DNA of 64,000 nucleotides from JAYPHU01 sp964611435 (lineage in GTDB: Bacteria; Pseudomonadota; Alphaproteobacteria; Rhodospirillales; UBA2165). This document shows positions 35,380 to 44,451 of the stretch, piece by piece. Within the stretch, counting starts at the first letter, position 1; every line of letters starts with the position of its first letter. The position numbers and the translations under genes were made by a program. Under the pieces are notes generated by a model. It was not told where the DNA came from, made no database searches, and saw nothing but the letters and a program-made list of their open reading frames with translations. The stretch spans positions 1-64,000 of the forward strand of contig CAZSXT010000011.1 of assembly GCA_964611435.1 (NCBI GenBank). The letters are read 5' to 3'.

Positions 35380-35484
35380 AATTTGTCACTTTCAGGCTTT
35401 TTCATTCGAAGGGCGGGGTTATATAGAGGGGGGCGAAACCCGTCAACCCCCCAGAAAACAAAGGCGTTTCACGTGTGTATGCCG

Positions 35485-36333
35485 CTAGCGCTGACGCCTG
35501 GGACAATAAAATGTGGAGCGCCCGCTTTGGACCAGCCGGCGGATGCCGCCGGTGGCCGCAACGTCGCAGTCACAGCCAGGGCACGCCTCACCTTCCCGGC
35601 CGTAGACCTTGAAATTGTTTTGAAAATAGCCGAGCTCCCCATCCGGCTGGGCGTGGTCCCGAAGGGTCGATCCGCCGGCGGCGACCGCTTCGGTCAGAAC
35701 ATCCCGGATCGCCACGGTCAGTTTGTCGGCGCGTCCGCCTTGCACGGTGCCCGCCTTTCGCTTGGGCGAAATCCCTGACCGGAACAGGCTTTCGCACACA
35801 TATATATTGCCAAGTCCCGCGACGACCTTTTGATCCAACAAGGCCGCCTTGATCGGTCCCGTCTTGCCCCTGAGCCGCGCCGCCAGCACCTGGGCGTTGA
35901 AGCTGTTGCCGAGGGGGTCGGGGCCTAAGTGCCGGATCAGCCGGTGCTCTTCGAGCTCGCTCACCGTGCTCAGCAGCATCATGCCGAAGCGCCGGGGATC
36001 ACAGTACCGGACCACGTCCCCGGCCCCGGTGACGAAGTCGATATGATCATGCTTGCCCGGCGGCGGCAGGGGCTCGCCGGCCCGGTGAATGGTCATCCGC
36101 CCCGACATACCCAGGTGACCCAGCACCACGGTCTCATCCTCCATGGTCATGAGCATATACTTGGCCCGGCGGCGCAGTGTCAGCATCTTTCGGCCCGCCA
36201 GTTTGCGGGCAAAGTCATCCGGTACCGGCCATCTGAGGCGCGGCTGACGAACCTCCACCCGATCGATCACCGCACCCTCCAGGACCGGCGCCAGACCCCG
36301 GCAGACTGTTTCCACTTCAGGTAATTCAGGCAT
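35485..36333 (-). CDS. mutM: Formamidopyrimidine-DNA glycosylase (MutM/Fpg)
   Basis: 282 residues starting M-P-E-L-P-E-V-E, where the processed Pro2 is the catalytic nucleophile and Glu3 is required. The H2TH segment includes G-L-G-N-I-Y-V-C-E-S-L-F. It excises 8-oxoguanine. The C-terminal zinc finger is unusual: C-P-G-C-D-C supplies three Cys, but the final pair is C-P-R-R-Q-R, with Arg (CGT) where the fourth canonical Cys (TGT) is expected. The extra Cys in CDC may substitute as a ligand. The finger loop Q-S-G-R-S-T-F-Y is intact. Confidence 0.95.
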   Translation of the reverse strand: MPELPEVETVCRGLAPVLEGAVIDRVEVRQPRLRWPVPDDFARKLAGRKMLTLRRRAKYMLMTMEDETVVLGHLGMSGRMTIHRAGEPLPPPGKHDHIDFVTGAGDVVRYCDPRRFGMMLLSTVSELEEHRLIRHLGPDPLGNSFNAQVLAARLRGKTGPIKAALLDQKVVAGLGNIYVCESLFRSGISPKRKAGTVQGGRADKLTVAIRDVLTEAVAAGGSTLRDHAQPDGELGYFQNNFKVYGREGEACPGCDCDVAATGGIRRLVQSGRSTFYCPRRQR

Positions 36334-36407
36334 GGCATAACCGTAGCGGTTTCCGGTCAGTTAAGCTATGGTCCCGAGCAGCCGCATGGAATATTGGTGT
36401 TGATGCA

Positions 36408-37175
36408 ATGACTTATCAGGATGATAGAGGGGACGGGGACGGCCGGATGACCGATTTCGGCTTCCGCCGGGTGCGCGAATCCGAGAAAGCCTCGCTGGTC
36501 GGCGATGTGTTCGACCAGGTCGCGCCCAAATACGACCTGATGAACGATCTGATGAGCGGCGGCATCCACCGGCTGTGGAAGGCCGATCTGATTCGCCGGA
36601 TAAACCCCCAATCTGTCGAGGTGATTGTTGATGTGGGCGGCGGCACCGGCGACATCGCCTTCGGCTGCCGGGAAAAGGGCGCGGATGAAATCCTGGTCTG
36701 TGACATCAACCAGGAGATGCTGGAAGTGGGCCGCAACCGGGCCATTGACCGGAACATCATCGGCGGCATCACCTGGACCTGCGGCGACGCGGAGGCGCTG
36801 CCCGTGAAAAGCGGCACAGTCGATACATTCGTCACCGCCTTTTGCATGCGGAATGTCACCCGGCTGGACAAGGCCCTACAGGAAGCCCGGCGCGTGTTAA
36901 AACCGGGCGGGCATTTTCTGTGCCTGGAGTTTTCCCAGGTCGCCCTGCCCTTGTTGAGCGATGTCTATGACGCCTATTCCTTTAAAGTGTTGCCGTTGAT
37001 CGGCCAGGTCGTGGCCGGCGACCGGGACGCCTATCAGTATTTGGCGGAAAGCATCCGGCGCTTCCCGCCCCAGCAGAAATTCGCCGCCATGATCGCGGAC
37101 GCTGGCTTGGAGAGGGTCTCCTACGACAACGTCAGCGGCGGTATTGCCGCCATCCATTCCGCCTGGCGCATATAA
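36408..37175 (+). CDS. ubiE: Ubiquinone biosynthesis C-methyltransferase UbiE
   Basis: 255 residues from ATG 36408; a second in-frame ATG at 36447 (M-T-D-F-G-F) may be the real start, as it has a purine-rich GGGGACGG upstream. SAM-dependent class I fold: K-Y-D-L-M-N-D-L-M-S-G-G near residue 45, glycine loop V-G-G-G-T-G-D, then R-N-V-T and Y-D-A-Y-S-F-K-V-L-P, all UbiE/COQ5 signatures. It methylates the benzoquinol ring in ubiquinone (and menaquinone) synthesis. First of a rightward run with ubiB 20 bases downstream. Confidence 0.96.
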   Translation: MTYQDDRGDGDGRMTDFGFRRVRESEKASLVGDVFDQVAPKYDLMNDLMSGGIHRLWKADLIRRINPQSVEVIVDVGGGTGDIAFGCREKGADEILVCDINQEMLEVGRNRAIDRNIIGGITWTCGDAEALPVKSGTVDTFVTAFCMRNVTRLDKALQEARRVLKPGGHFLCLEFSQVALPLLSDVYDAYSFKVLPLIGQVVAGDRDAYQYLAESIRRFPPQQKFAAMIADAGLERVSYDNVSGGIAAIHSAWRI

Positions 37176-37195
37176 GAGGCCCCGAGAGACCCGCC

Positions 37196-38734
37196 GTGTT
37201 CGCTTTCGCCACCAACCTTCGCCGACTTTTCGGGATCGCCCGGACCCTGGCCCGATACGATGCCCTGTTTCCGCTGGAGCAATCAGGCGTAGCGCCCTGG
37301 ATGGTGGCGATGGTCAAGCTAACCGCCCGTCAGCAGCAGGATGGCCGCCCCGGCGAGCGCCTAGCCCGGGCGCTGCAGGAACTGGGCCCGAGCTTTATTA
37401 AATTGGGCCAGGCATTATCCGTCCGTTCCGATCTTTTGGGCGAAGAGGTGGCCAATGATCTGTCCGAGCTGCAGGACCACCTGCCGCCGTTTGATTTCAG
37501 CGACGCAAAAGCCACTTTGGAGCGGGAGCTGGGCGCGCCTTTGGAAGAGCTCTACCGGGAATTCGAGCGCCAGCCGGTCGCCGCCGCCTCCATTGCCCAG
37601 GTCCATCTGGCGGTCACCTACGACGGCGACGAGGTGGCGGTTAAGATCCTGCGCCCCGATGTCGAGGCCGCCTTTGCCCGCGATTTGAAGCTGTTCCATT
37701 GGATGGCCGAGCTGGTGGAGCGGGCCCGGCCCGATCTCCGCCGTTTGAAGCCAGTCGAAGTCATCAAAACTTTTGAAGACACCATCAAGCTGGAGATGGA
37801 TCTGCGGCTTGAAGCGGCAGCGTCAGAAGAAATCGGAGAGAACTTTGCAGACGACCCCACCTTCCGGTCGCCGGCCGTGGATTGGCGGCGGACTGCCCGG
37901 CGCGTCCTGACACTGGAGCGGGTCAGCGGCATCCCCATCGACGAGCGGGAGGCATTGATTGCAGCCGGCTTTGAACCGGACGATATTTTGACCAAGGCCG
38001 CCACCGCCTTTTTCAAGCAGGTGTTCCGCGACGGGTTTTTCCATGCGGATCAGCATCCCGGCAATATCTTTGTTGGCGACGAAGGCGAGATCATCGCGGT
38101 CGATTTCGGCATCATGGGGCGGATCGACCGGCCGACCCGCCGCTATCTGGGCGAAATGCTGATGAGCTTTTTGAACCGGGACTATCAGCGTGTTGCCGAA
38201 GTCCATTTCGAAGCCGGCTATGTCCCCGCCCACAAATCCGTGCAAGCCTTCACCCAGGCCTGCCGGTCCATCGCCGAACCAATTCTGGACAAGCCACAAA
38301 ACGAGATTTCCATCGCCCGGCTTTTGGCGCAGCTGTTCGAGGTGACCGAGACGTTCGAGATGGAAACCCAGCCGCAGCTGCTGCTGTTGCAGAAAACCAT
38401 GCTGGTGGCGGAGGGCGTCGGCCGCACCATTTCGCCCGAAGCGAATATCTGGTTCCTCGCCCAGCCTTTGATCGAGGCGTGGGTAGAAGAAAACATGGGC
38501 CCGGAGACGGCGATCCAGGAAACCGTGGAGGAAGTGGCCGATAGTTTACGCCGGCTGCCGCGCATGGTGGCCGCCATCGAACGTAACGCGGCGGCGTTGA
38601 GACAGGGCGGATTGAAACTGCATCCCGATACGGTTCGGGGTATGACCCGTGCCGATAGTCACAATAAGTCCCTGTCACCCCGCATATATTTGGCCATTAT
38701 CGCGATTTTGGTGGCGCTGCTGTTTCTCGTTTAA
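37196..38734 (+). CDS. ubiB: UbiB/ABC1 atypical kinase for ubiquinone synthesis
   Basis: 512 residues with a GTG start. ABC1/ADCK family: the KxGQ motif is seen as F-I-K-L-G-Q-A-L-S, followed by the invariant Lys in V-A-V-K-I-L-R-P, the A-A-A-S-I-A-Q-V-H Ala-rich loop, and D-Q-H-P-G-N and D-F-G-I-M-G in the C-lobe. Two hydrophobic segments at the C terminus (I-Y-L-A-I-I-A-I-L-V-A-L-L-F) anchor it to the membrane. It supports a ubiquinone-synthesis complex by ATPase action. Follows ubiE. Confidence 0.96.
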   Translation: MFAFATNLRRLFGIARTLARYDALFPLEQSGVAPWMVAMVKLTARQQQDGRPGERLARALQELGPSFIKLGQALSVRSDLLGEEVANDLSELQDHLPPFDFSDAKATLERELGAPLEELYREFERQPVAAASIAQVHLAVTYDGDEVAVKILRPDVEAAFARDLKLFHWMAELVERARPDLRRLKPVEVIKTFEDTIKLEMDLRLEAAASEEIGENFADDPTFRSPAVDWRRTARRVLTLERVSGIPIDEREALIAAGFEPDDILTKAATAFFKQVFRDGFFHADQHPGNIFVGDEGEIIAVDFGIMGRIDRPTRRYLGEMLMSFLNRDYQRVAEVHFEAGYVPAHKSVQAFTQACRSIAEPILDKPQNEISIARLLAQLFEVTETFEMETQPQLLLLQKTMLVAEGVGRTISPEANIWFLAQPLIEAWVEENMGPETAIQETVEEVADSLRRLPRMVAAIERNAAALRQGGLKLHPDTVRGMTRADSHNKSLSPRIYLAIIAILVALLFLV

Positions 38735-38823
38735 ATTTCCCTCATATTTCAAGTGCTTGCATTGGTTTTACCCTGCCAGTAAGTTAATTACAGTCTGACT
38801 TCGTGAATTATTAGGATTTCCCA

Positions 38824-40041
38824 ATGGCTGGCGGGAAAAGGATCCTTCTCATCATTTCTGGTGGAATCGCCGCGTACAAAAGTCTGGAGCTGACCCGGCT
38901 GTTGAAAGGGGTGGGCCACGAGGTGCGCTGCATCCTGACCCGGGGCGGGGCGCAGTTTGTCACGCCTCTTGCCTTGAGCGCGCTCAGTGAAGACAAAGTT
39001 TATCAGGATATCTTTTCTCTTACCGACGAACATGAAATGGGCCATATCCAGCTGTCCCGCGACGCGGATGTGCTGGTCGTGGTCCCCGCCACCGCCGATA
39101 TTCTCGCCAAGATGCGGGCAGGCATCGCCGATGACCTGGCCACAACAGTCCTACTGGCCACCGATAAACCGGTTCTGGCTGCGCCGGCCATGAATGTCCG
39201 CATGTGGGACCATGCCGCCACCCAGGAAAATATCGACGTCCTGAAAAGCCGCGGCGTATCCTTGATCGGCCCGGTCGAAGGGGACATGGCCTGCGGCGAA
39301 TACGGGATGGGCCGGATGTCGGAGCCGGCTGAGATACTCCAGGCCATCACCGATTTTTTTCTCAAACCACATAACGCCGGCGGCAAGCTGGCGGGACGCA
39401 AGGCCCTGGTGACCGGCGGGCCCACCCATGAGGCCCTGGATCCCGTACGCTATATCGCCAACCGGTCATCTGGAAAACAAGGTTACGCCATCGCCCAAGC
39501 CTTGGCGGACGCCGGGGCGGAAACCGTGCTGGTGTCCGGCCCGACCCAGTTGCCGGACCCGCCCGGCGTCACCGTGCGGCGGATCAATTCCGCAGTCGAA
39601 ATGCTGGCGGCGTGCGAGGCTGAATTACCGGCCGATATCGTGGTGTGTGCCGCGGCCGTGGCTGATTGGCGGGCGGCGGATCAGGCCGCAACCAAGATCA
39701 AGAAAAACGGCAAGGTCCCCAACCTGGAGCTTGCCGAAAACCCGGACATTTTGGCGACCCTGTCTCAACCCGGCGATGCCCGCGCGCCGCTGATCATCGG
39801 CTTTGCGGCGGAAACCGGCAATGTGGTGGAACAGGCCACGGCCAAAAGGCAAAAAAAAGGGTGCGACTGGATTGTCGCCAACGATGTTTCTGAAGGAACG
39901 GAAACCTTCGGCGGCGCGGACAACACGGTGCACCTGATCGATGCCGACGGGGTCGAAGATTGGCCGACCATGTCAAAGGACGATGTCGGTCACCGTTTGA
40001 CCGAGCGGATCATCCGCCATCTCGGGGAAATCACCCGATGA
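38824..40041 (+). CDS. coaBC: Bifunctional phosphopantothenoylcysteine decarboxylase/synthetase
   Basis: 405 residues. The N-terminal flavoprotein (CoaC) has S-G-G-I-A-A-Y-K-S, the catalytic His in the H-I-x-L-S-R region, P-A-M-N-V-R-M-W and A-C-G-E-Y-G-M-G-R-M. The C-terminal CoaB half has the T-G-G-P-T-H-E start and K-I-K-K-N-G-K-V-P-N-L-E-L. It couples 4'-phosphopantothenate to Cys with CTP and decarboxylates the product for CoA synthesis. The TGA overlaps the ATG of dut. Confidence 0.97.
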   Translation: MAGGKRILLIISGGIAAYKSLELTRLLKGVGHEVRCILTRGGAQFVTPLALSALSEDKVYQDIFSLTDEHEMGHIQLSRDADVLVVVPATADILAKMRAGIADDLATTVLLATDKPVLAAPAMNVRMWDHAATQENIDVLKSRGVSLIGPVEGDMACGEYGMGRMSEPAEILQAITDFFLKPHNAGGKLAGRKALVTGGPTHEALDPVRYIANRSSGKQGYAIAQALADAGAETVLVSGPTQLPDPPGVTVRRINSAVEMLAACEAELPADIVVCAAAVADWRAADQAATKIKKNGKVPNLELAENPDILATLSQPGDARAPLIIGFAAETGNVVEQATAKRQKKGCDWIVANDVSEGTETFGGADNTVHLIDADGVEDWPTMSKDDVGHRLTERIIRHLGEITR

Positions 40042-40511
40042 CCGGCATCACCGTTTCCATCAAACGCCTGCCCCACGGGGCAGACCTGCCGTTGCCGGCT
40101 GCAGCGACCGCCTTGGCGGCGGGGGCCGATCTGTTGGCGGCCGTTGAGGAAACAGTCGTCCTGCAGCCAGGAGAACGAGCGATTATTCCAACCGGAATCG
40201 CCATTGCCCTGCCGCCGGGGTTTGAAGCGCAAGTCCGCCCGCGGTCCGGCTTGGCGGTTAAAAATGGAATTACCGTGCTCAACAGTCCGGGCACCATCGA
40301 CGCCGACTACCGGGGAGAGGTCGGCGCCATCATGATCAATCACGGCGCCGAAGCCTTTTCCGTCGAGCGGGGAATGCGCATCGCCCAATTGGTGGTGGCG
40401 CCGGTCACGTCCTTTGATTGGGTCGAAATGGATGAACTGCCGGAAACTGAAAGGGGCGCCGGGGGGTTTGGCTCCACCGGGGTTGAGACAAAAGGGCCGT
40501 CAGGGGGTTAG
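40038..40511 (+). CDS. dut: dUTP diphosphatase
   Basis: 157 residues, start ATG overlapping the coaBC stop (ATGA). Trimeric dUTPase motifs are complete: P-R-S-G-L-A-V-K-N-G-I (motif 2), N-S-P-G-T-I-D-A-D-Y-R-G-E (motif 3, catalytic Asp), G-M-R-I-A-Q-L (motif 4) and the C-terminal R-G-A-G-G-F-G-S-T-G (motif 5). It hydrolyses dUTP to dUMP, keeping uracil out of DNA and feeding thymidylate synthesis; it pairs functionally with dcd in this window. Confidence 0.97.
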   Translation: MTGITVSIKRLPHGADLPLPAAATALAAGADLLAAVEETVVLQPGERAIIPTGIAIALPPGFEAQVRPRSGLAVKNGITVLNSPGTIDADYRGEVGAIMINHGAEAFSVERGMRIAQLVVAPVTSFDWVEMDELPETERGAGGFGSTGVETKGPSGG

Positions 40512-40515
40512 ACAG

Positions 40516-40971
40516 ATGCTCAGGCTATCCAAAAAAATGATGTTCGCCATCGAGGCCGTGGTGGACATCGCCTATCACTCCAGCGGCCTGCCGGTTCAAA
40601 GCCGGGAAATCACGCGCCGCCAGGGCATCCCGCAGCGCTATCTGGAGCAGGCCCTTCAACAATTAGTCCGTTCCGGCATTCTGACCGGCACCCGCGGACC
40701 CAGAGGCGGCTACAATTTGGCGCGGGAACGCCGCCGAATCAGTGTCGGTGATATTGTCCGCATCGTCCGCACCATGGAGACGGCGGCCGATCTGCCGTCC
40801 GACGACAATGGTTCCGAGCTTTCCGGCAAGGTCATCCGGCCGATGTGGGAAGATCTGCAATCGGATATGATGACCAAGCTGGACGGGATCACGATCGACG
40901 ATTTGTGCAACCAAGCCAACCGCCAGGGTGTGGAAAGCGAGGGCCGGCAGAACCTCGATTTTTCGATCTAG
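40516..40971 (+). CDS. Rrf2-family transcriptional regulator (CymR-like context)
   Basis: 151 residues from the ATG at 40516. The winged-helix domain shows M-M-F-A-I-E-A-V-V-D-I-A, Q-R-Y-L-E-Q-A-L-Q-Q-L and the wing G-P-R-G-G-Y-N-L. The IscR/RirA/NsrR-type triple-Cys cluster site is absent; the only Cys is in D-L-C-N-Q near the C terminus, so no Fe-S sensing is expected. It lies directly before cysK, the arrangement of cysteine-metabolism regulators such as CymR, where the effector is the CysK-O-acetylserine state. Control of cysK is inferred from position. Confidence 0.9.
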   Translation: MLRLSKKMMFAIEAVVDIAYHSSGLPVQSREITRRQGIPQRYLEQALQQLVRSGILTGTRGPRGGYNLARERRRISVGDIVRIVRTMETAADLPSDDNGSELSGKVIRPMWEDLQSDMMTKLDGITIDDLCNQANRQGVESEGRQNLDFSI

Positions 40972-41009
40972 CCCTCACGATTGGTTTTTCACACACAGTA
41001 GGAAAGACA

Positions 41010-41978
41010 ATGACAGACGCCTCAAAGGGAGAATTTCGCGGCAAGATCTACGACTCGATCATTGATACGATCGGGGCAACGCCGCTGGTCCGGCTCAACA
41101 AGCTGGCGGCCGAGAAAAACTGTAAGGCGGAGATTCTCTGCAAATTGGAATTTTTCAACCCGCTGGCCTCGGTCAAAGACCGGATCGGCTTCGCCATGAT
41201 CGACGCCGCCGAAAAGTCCGGCGATTTGAAACCCGGCGGGCTTATCGTCGAACCAACCTCCGGCAATACCGGAATCGCGCTGGCGTTTGTCTGTGCGGCG
41301 AGAGGCTACCGGCTGATCCTGACCATGCCGGAAAGCATGTCTCTGGAACGCCGCAAGATGCTATATCTGCTGGGGGCGGAAATAGAATTGACTCCGGCGG
41401 CCAAGGGCATGCCGGGGGCCATCGCCCGGGCCGAGGAAATCCTTAGGGAAAATCCGGACGCGATGATGCCCCAACAGTTCAGCAATCCGGCCAATCCGGA
41501 AATCCACCGCCAAACCACGGCGGAAGAGATCTGGAAGGATACGGGCGGCAAGGTCGATGCGGTCATCGGCGGCGTGGGCACGGGCGGCACGCTGACCGGC
41601 GTAGCGGAGGTTCTGAAATCCCGTAATCCGGACTTCCGCGCTATCGCCGTGGAACCCGAAGACAGCCCGGTTATTTCCGGCGGTGCTGCCGGACCACACA
41701 AAATTCAAGGTATCGGCGCCGGATTCATCCCTGACAACCTCGATACCGATTTGGTGGACGAGGTCATCCAGATCGGCAATGAAACCGCCTTTACCACAGC
41801 GCGGCGTCTGGCCGCCAGCGATGCCATCCCGGTAGGTATTTCTTCCGGCGCAGCGGTGGCGGCGGCCATCGAGGTTGCCCAGCGGGAAGACATGGCGGGA
41901 AAAACCATCGTCGTGATCTTGCCGTCCTTTGCCGAGCGATATCTGTCCACAGCGCTGTTCGACGGCATCGGCGAGTAG
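41010..41978 (+). CDS. cysK: Cysteine synthase A
   Basis: 322 residues from ATG 41010, preceded by TAGGAAAG. PLP enzyme: Schiff-base Lys in N-P-L-A-S-V-K-D-R, substrate loop E-P-T-S-G-N-T-G, and phosphate-binding G-G-V-G-T-G-G-T-L-T-G. It makes L-cysteine from O-acetylserine and sulfide. Follows the Rrf2 gene and precedes a MoeB/ThiF-like E1 protein, a set consistent with sulfur assimilation. Confidence 0.96.
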   Translation: MTDASKGEFRGKIYDSIIDTIGATPLVRLNKLAAEKNCKAEILCKLEFFNPLASVKDRIGFAMIDAAEKSGDLKPGGLIVEPTSGNTGIALAFVCAARGYRLILTMPESMSLERRKMLYLLGAEIELTPAAKGMPGAIARAEEILRENPDAMMPQQFSNPANPEIHRQTTAEEIWKDTGGKVDAVIGGVGTGGTLTGVAEVLKSRNPDFRAIAVEPEDSPVISGGAAGPHKIQGIGAGFIPDNLDTDLVDEVIQIGNETAFTTARRLAASDAIPVGISSGAAVAAAIEVAQREDMAGKTIVVILPSFAERYLSTALFDGIGE

Positions 41979-42000
41979 CCGGCGCACGGGGCAACAGGGG

Positions 42001-42789
42001 ATGTCCCTTTCCGACGAACAGGTCGAACGCTACGCCCGGCATATTTTACTGCCGGAAATCGGCGGTCCGGGCCAGGCGCGAATTTCGGCAGCCAAGGTCC
42101 TGGTCGTTGGGGCCGGTGGATTGGGCTCGCCGATCATCCTGTATCTCGCGGCAGCTGGCGTGGGCGCCATCGGCATCATCGATGATGATGCGGTCGATCT
42201 CTCCAATCTCCAGCGCCAGATCGCCCATACCACCGATCGGATCGGGATAGACAAAGCGGAGAGCGCCCGGCAGGCGGCCCTGGCCATTAACCCCGAGGTT
42301 AGGGTGAATATCCACCGGGAACGGCTGACGGAAACCAATGCAGCGGAAATTATTAACCAGTACGACGTAGTGGCCGATGGCAGCGACAATTTCGACACCC
42401 GGTTTTTGGTGAACGACACGTGTTATCACCTCAAGAAGACATTGGTGTCCGGCGCGATCCTAAGATTCGACGGACAGCTCAGCACTTACAAGGCGTATCA
42501 GGATAACGGACAGGGAGCGCACCCCTGCTACCGTTGCCTGTTCCCCGAACCGCCGCCGCCGGACACAGTGCCGACCTGCGCCGAGGCCGGGGTGTTGGGC
42601 GCGCTCTGCGGCGTCATCGGATCCCTACAAGCGGCCGAAGTGTTAAAGGAGATCACCGCTGCGGGCGAGAGCCTGTCGGGCAGCCTCCTCATCTTCGACG
42701 GTCTGACCACGGATTTCCGCAAGGTCAAGTTCAAGCCCGATCCAGCCTGCAAACTGTGCGGCCCACAGGCGTCCATCAAACGAGACTGA
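42001..42789 (+). CDS. moeB: HesA/MoeB/ThiF-family E1-like adenylyltransferase
   Basis: 262 residues from ATG 42001, 22 bases after cysK. The adenylation domain has V-V-G-A-G-G-L-G-S-P, D-D-D-A-V-D-L-S-N-L-Q-R-Q and the conserved Arg/Asp. The zinc Cys pairs C-Y-R-C and C-K-L-C-G-P are present, and the Cys in V-P-T-C-A-E-A-G-V is at the thioester/persulfide position. There is no C-terminal rhodanese domain. Such proteins activate the C-terminal Gly-Gly of MoaD or ThiS for sulfur transfer; which partner is used cannot be told. Placement after cysK fits a sulfur-carrier role. Confidence 0.88.
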   Translation: MSLSDEQVERYARHILLPEIGGPGQARISAAKVLVVGAGGLGSPIILYLAAAGVGAIGIIDDDAVDLSNLQRQIAHTTDRIGIDKAESARQAALAINPEVRVNIHRERLTETNAAEIINQYDVVADGSDNFDTRFLVNDTCYHLKKTLVSGAILRFDGQLSTYKAYQDNGQGAHPCYRCLFPEPPPPDTVPTCAEAGVLGALCGVIGSLQAAEVLKEITAAGESLSGSLLIFDGLTTDFRKVKFKPDPACKLCGPQASIKRD

Positions 42790-42792
42790 TTT

Positions 42793-42804
42793 TAGAGCGC
42801 TCTA
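42793..42804. repeat. Short palindrome TAGAGCGCTCTA at convergent stops
   Basis: A perfect 12-base palindrome just after the moeB-like stop; its right side provides the TAG stop of the convergent hydroxyacid dehydrogenase (42802-42804). It shares the AGAGCG core and the stop-codon placement with the long inverted repeat at 25355-25405. Confidence 0.45.
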
Positions 42805-43770
42805 GACAGGATCAAGCAGCGGCTCGCCGGCCAGCATGGCCAGCGCATTGGCGATCACTTTTTCGCCCATGGCCACCCGGCCCTCCACCGTGGCGGACCC
42901 CAAGTGCGGCAGCAACACGACCTCGTCCATCTCCTGGAACGCCGGATTCACCGCCGGCTCCCCATCAAACACGTCCAGGCCGGCCCCGCCGATGGCCCCG
43001 GATTTAATCAGATCAATCAGCGCTTCTTCATCGACAATACCGCCCCGCGCCGTGTTCACCAGGTACGCGCCGGGCTTCATTTTTGATAACCGGTCCCGGC
43101 TGAGCAGGTTCGCCGTTTCCGGCGTGTACGGGGAATTGATGGATACGATATCTACATGGCTGAGCATAGCGTCCAGATCGTCCCAATAGGTCGCCTGTAG
43201 CTCGGTGTCGATGGCCGGGTCCACGGGACGGCGGTTGTGGTAGTGAATGTCCATGTCGAAGCCGCGCGCCCGCCTTGCCACCGCTGCACCGATGCGGCCC
43301 ATGCCGATGATGCCGAGCTTCTTGGCCGTCACCCGCTGGCCCATCAATTGTGTCGGCGTCCAGCCGGTCCACGCGTTCGCCCGGACCATCCGTTCGCCCT
43401 CGCCCAACCGACGGCACACCATCAGGATCAGCGCCATGGTGAGGTCCGCCGTGTCCTCGGTCAGCACGTCCGGCGTGTTCGAGACGGCAATACCCTTGGC
43501 CTTGGCCGCCTCCAGATCGATGTGGTTCACACCGACGCCGAAATTAGCGATCAATTTGAGTTGCGGTCCCGCCTCATTGATCACCTCGTCGGTGAGTTGA
43601 TCGGTCACCGTGGGCGCGAGAATGTCGGCCTCGTGTACTGCCTGGATAAGCTGATCTTTTGTGAGGGGCGTGTCCTCCGAATTGAGCGTCGTGTCGAACA
43701 AGTCGCGCATTTGCGCTTCGACGGCGTCCGGCATGCGCCGGGTCACGATCATTTTAGCCTTGCTGCTCAT
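42802..43770 (-). CDS. D-2-hydroxyacid dehydrogenase (glyoxylate/hydroxypyruvate reductase type)
   Basis: 322 residues. NAD(P)-binding G-M-G-R-I-G-A-A-V-A lies near residue 155, and the catalytic Arg, Glu and His are in N-T-A-R-G-G, the following E segment and L-P-H-L-G-S-A-T. Overall it resembles glyoxylate reductases (GyaR) that reduce glyoxylate or hydroxypyruvate. Cytoplasmic, alone on this strand, divergent from the SH3-domain gene. Substrate assignment within the family is tentative. Confidence 0.9.
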   Translation of the reverse strand: MSSKAKMIVTRRMPDAVEAQMRDLFDTTLNSEDTPLTKDQLIQAVHEADILAPTVTDQLTDEVINEAGPQLKLIANFGVGVNHIDLEAAKAKGIAVSNTPDVLTEDTADLTMALILMVCRRLGEGERMVRANAWTGWTPTQLMGQRVTAKKLGIIGMGRIGAAVARRARGFDMDIHYHNRRPVDPAIDTELQATYWDDLDAMLSHVDIVSINSPYTPETANLLSRDRLSKMKPGAYLVNTARGGIVDEEALIDLIKSGAIGGAGLDVFDGEPAVNPAFQEMDEVVLLPHLGSATVEGRVAMGEKVIANALAMLAGEPLLDPV

Positions 43771-43935
43771 CTCTGTACTTCTCCGGTTTTCCCGCGGCTT
43801 TTTGCCGGGCCACGGTAGGTAGTGAGAGGCGGGTAAGCAAGGACCATCTCTTGACCAGCGGCGCGCCGTCCCTTAGGCAATGTCCGTGGATGTAGGGTAA
43901 GAAATTGGCAAGAATTCGGCGCTAGAACTAACGTC

Positions 43936-44445
43936 ATGACGTTTCCAAAATTATTCTTGGGGCTGGCGGTTGCCGCCACGGCGCTCGTAATCGAACCCTA
44001 TGCCGCGTGGGCGCAACCGTCCGCTAGCGGCCTGCCCTTGCCCCGGTTCGTGTCACTCAGGTCCGACGAAGTAAACATGCGGACTGGACCCGGCGTGCGA
44101 TACCCTGTGGACTGGGTCTATAAGCGCCGTAACATGCCCATGGAAGTGGTCGCCGAGTTCGGCACCTGGCGCAAAGTGCGTGATGTGCAGGGCTCGGAAG
44201 GCTGGATTCACCAAAGCATGTTGAGCAACCGCCGCATGATCGTGGTTACCGGCCAGATTCGAACGCTCAGAGGGGATGCCGACGTGTCCGCCTCGGCCGT
44301 GGCCCGGCTTGAACCAGGCACGGTCGGCGAAATTAAAAACTGCCCGGAGAAATCCGGCTGGTGCCAGGCGTCCTTCGGTAAATATGACGGCTGGCTGCGG
44401 CGGGTCGAATTTTGGGGCGTCTATCCGAAAGAACGGATCAAGTAG
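43936..44445 (+). CDS. Secreted SH3-domain protein
   Basis: 169 residues. An N-terminal signal peptide (residues 1-26, ending A-A-W-A-Q) sends it to the periplasm. Two bacterial SH3-like repeats follow: the first has S-L-R-S-D-E-V-N-M-R-T-G-P-G-V-R-Y-P, the second around residue 105. This family is common in Alphaproteobacteria next to hydroxyacid dehydrogenase genes and is thought to bind peptidoglycan or protein partners; no enzymatic residues are visible. Confidence 0.9.
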   Translation: MTFPKLFLGLAVAATALVIEPYAAWAQPSASGLPLPRFVSLRSDEVNMRTGPGVRYPVDWVYKRRNMPMEVVAEFGTWRKVRDVQGSEGWIHQSMLSNRRMIVVTGQIRTLRGDADVSASAVARLEPGTVGEIKNCPEKSGWCQASFGKYDGWLRRVEFWGVYPKERIK

Positions 44446-44451
44446 ACCCTC

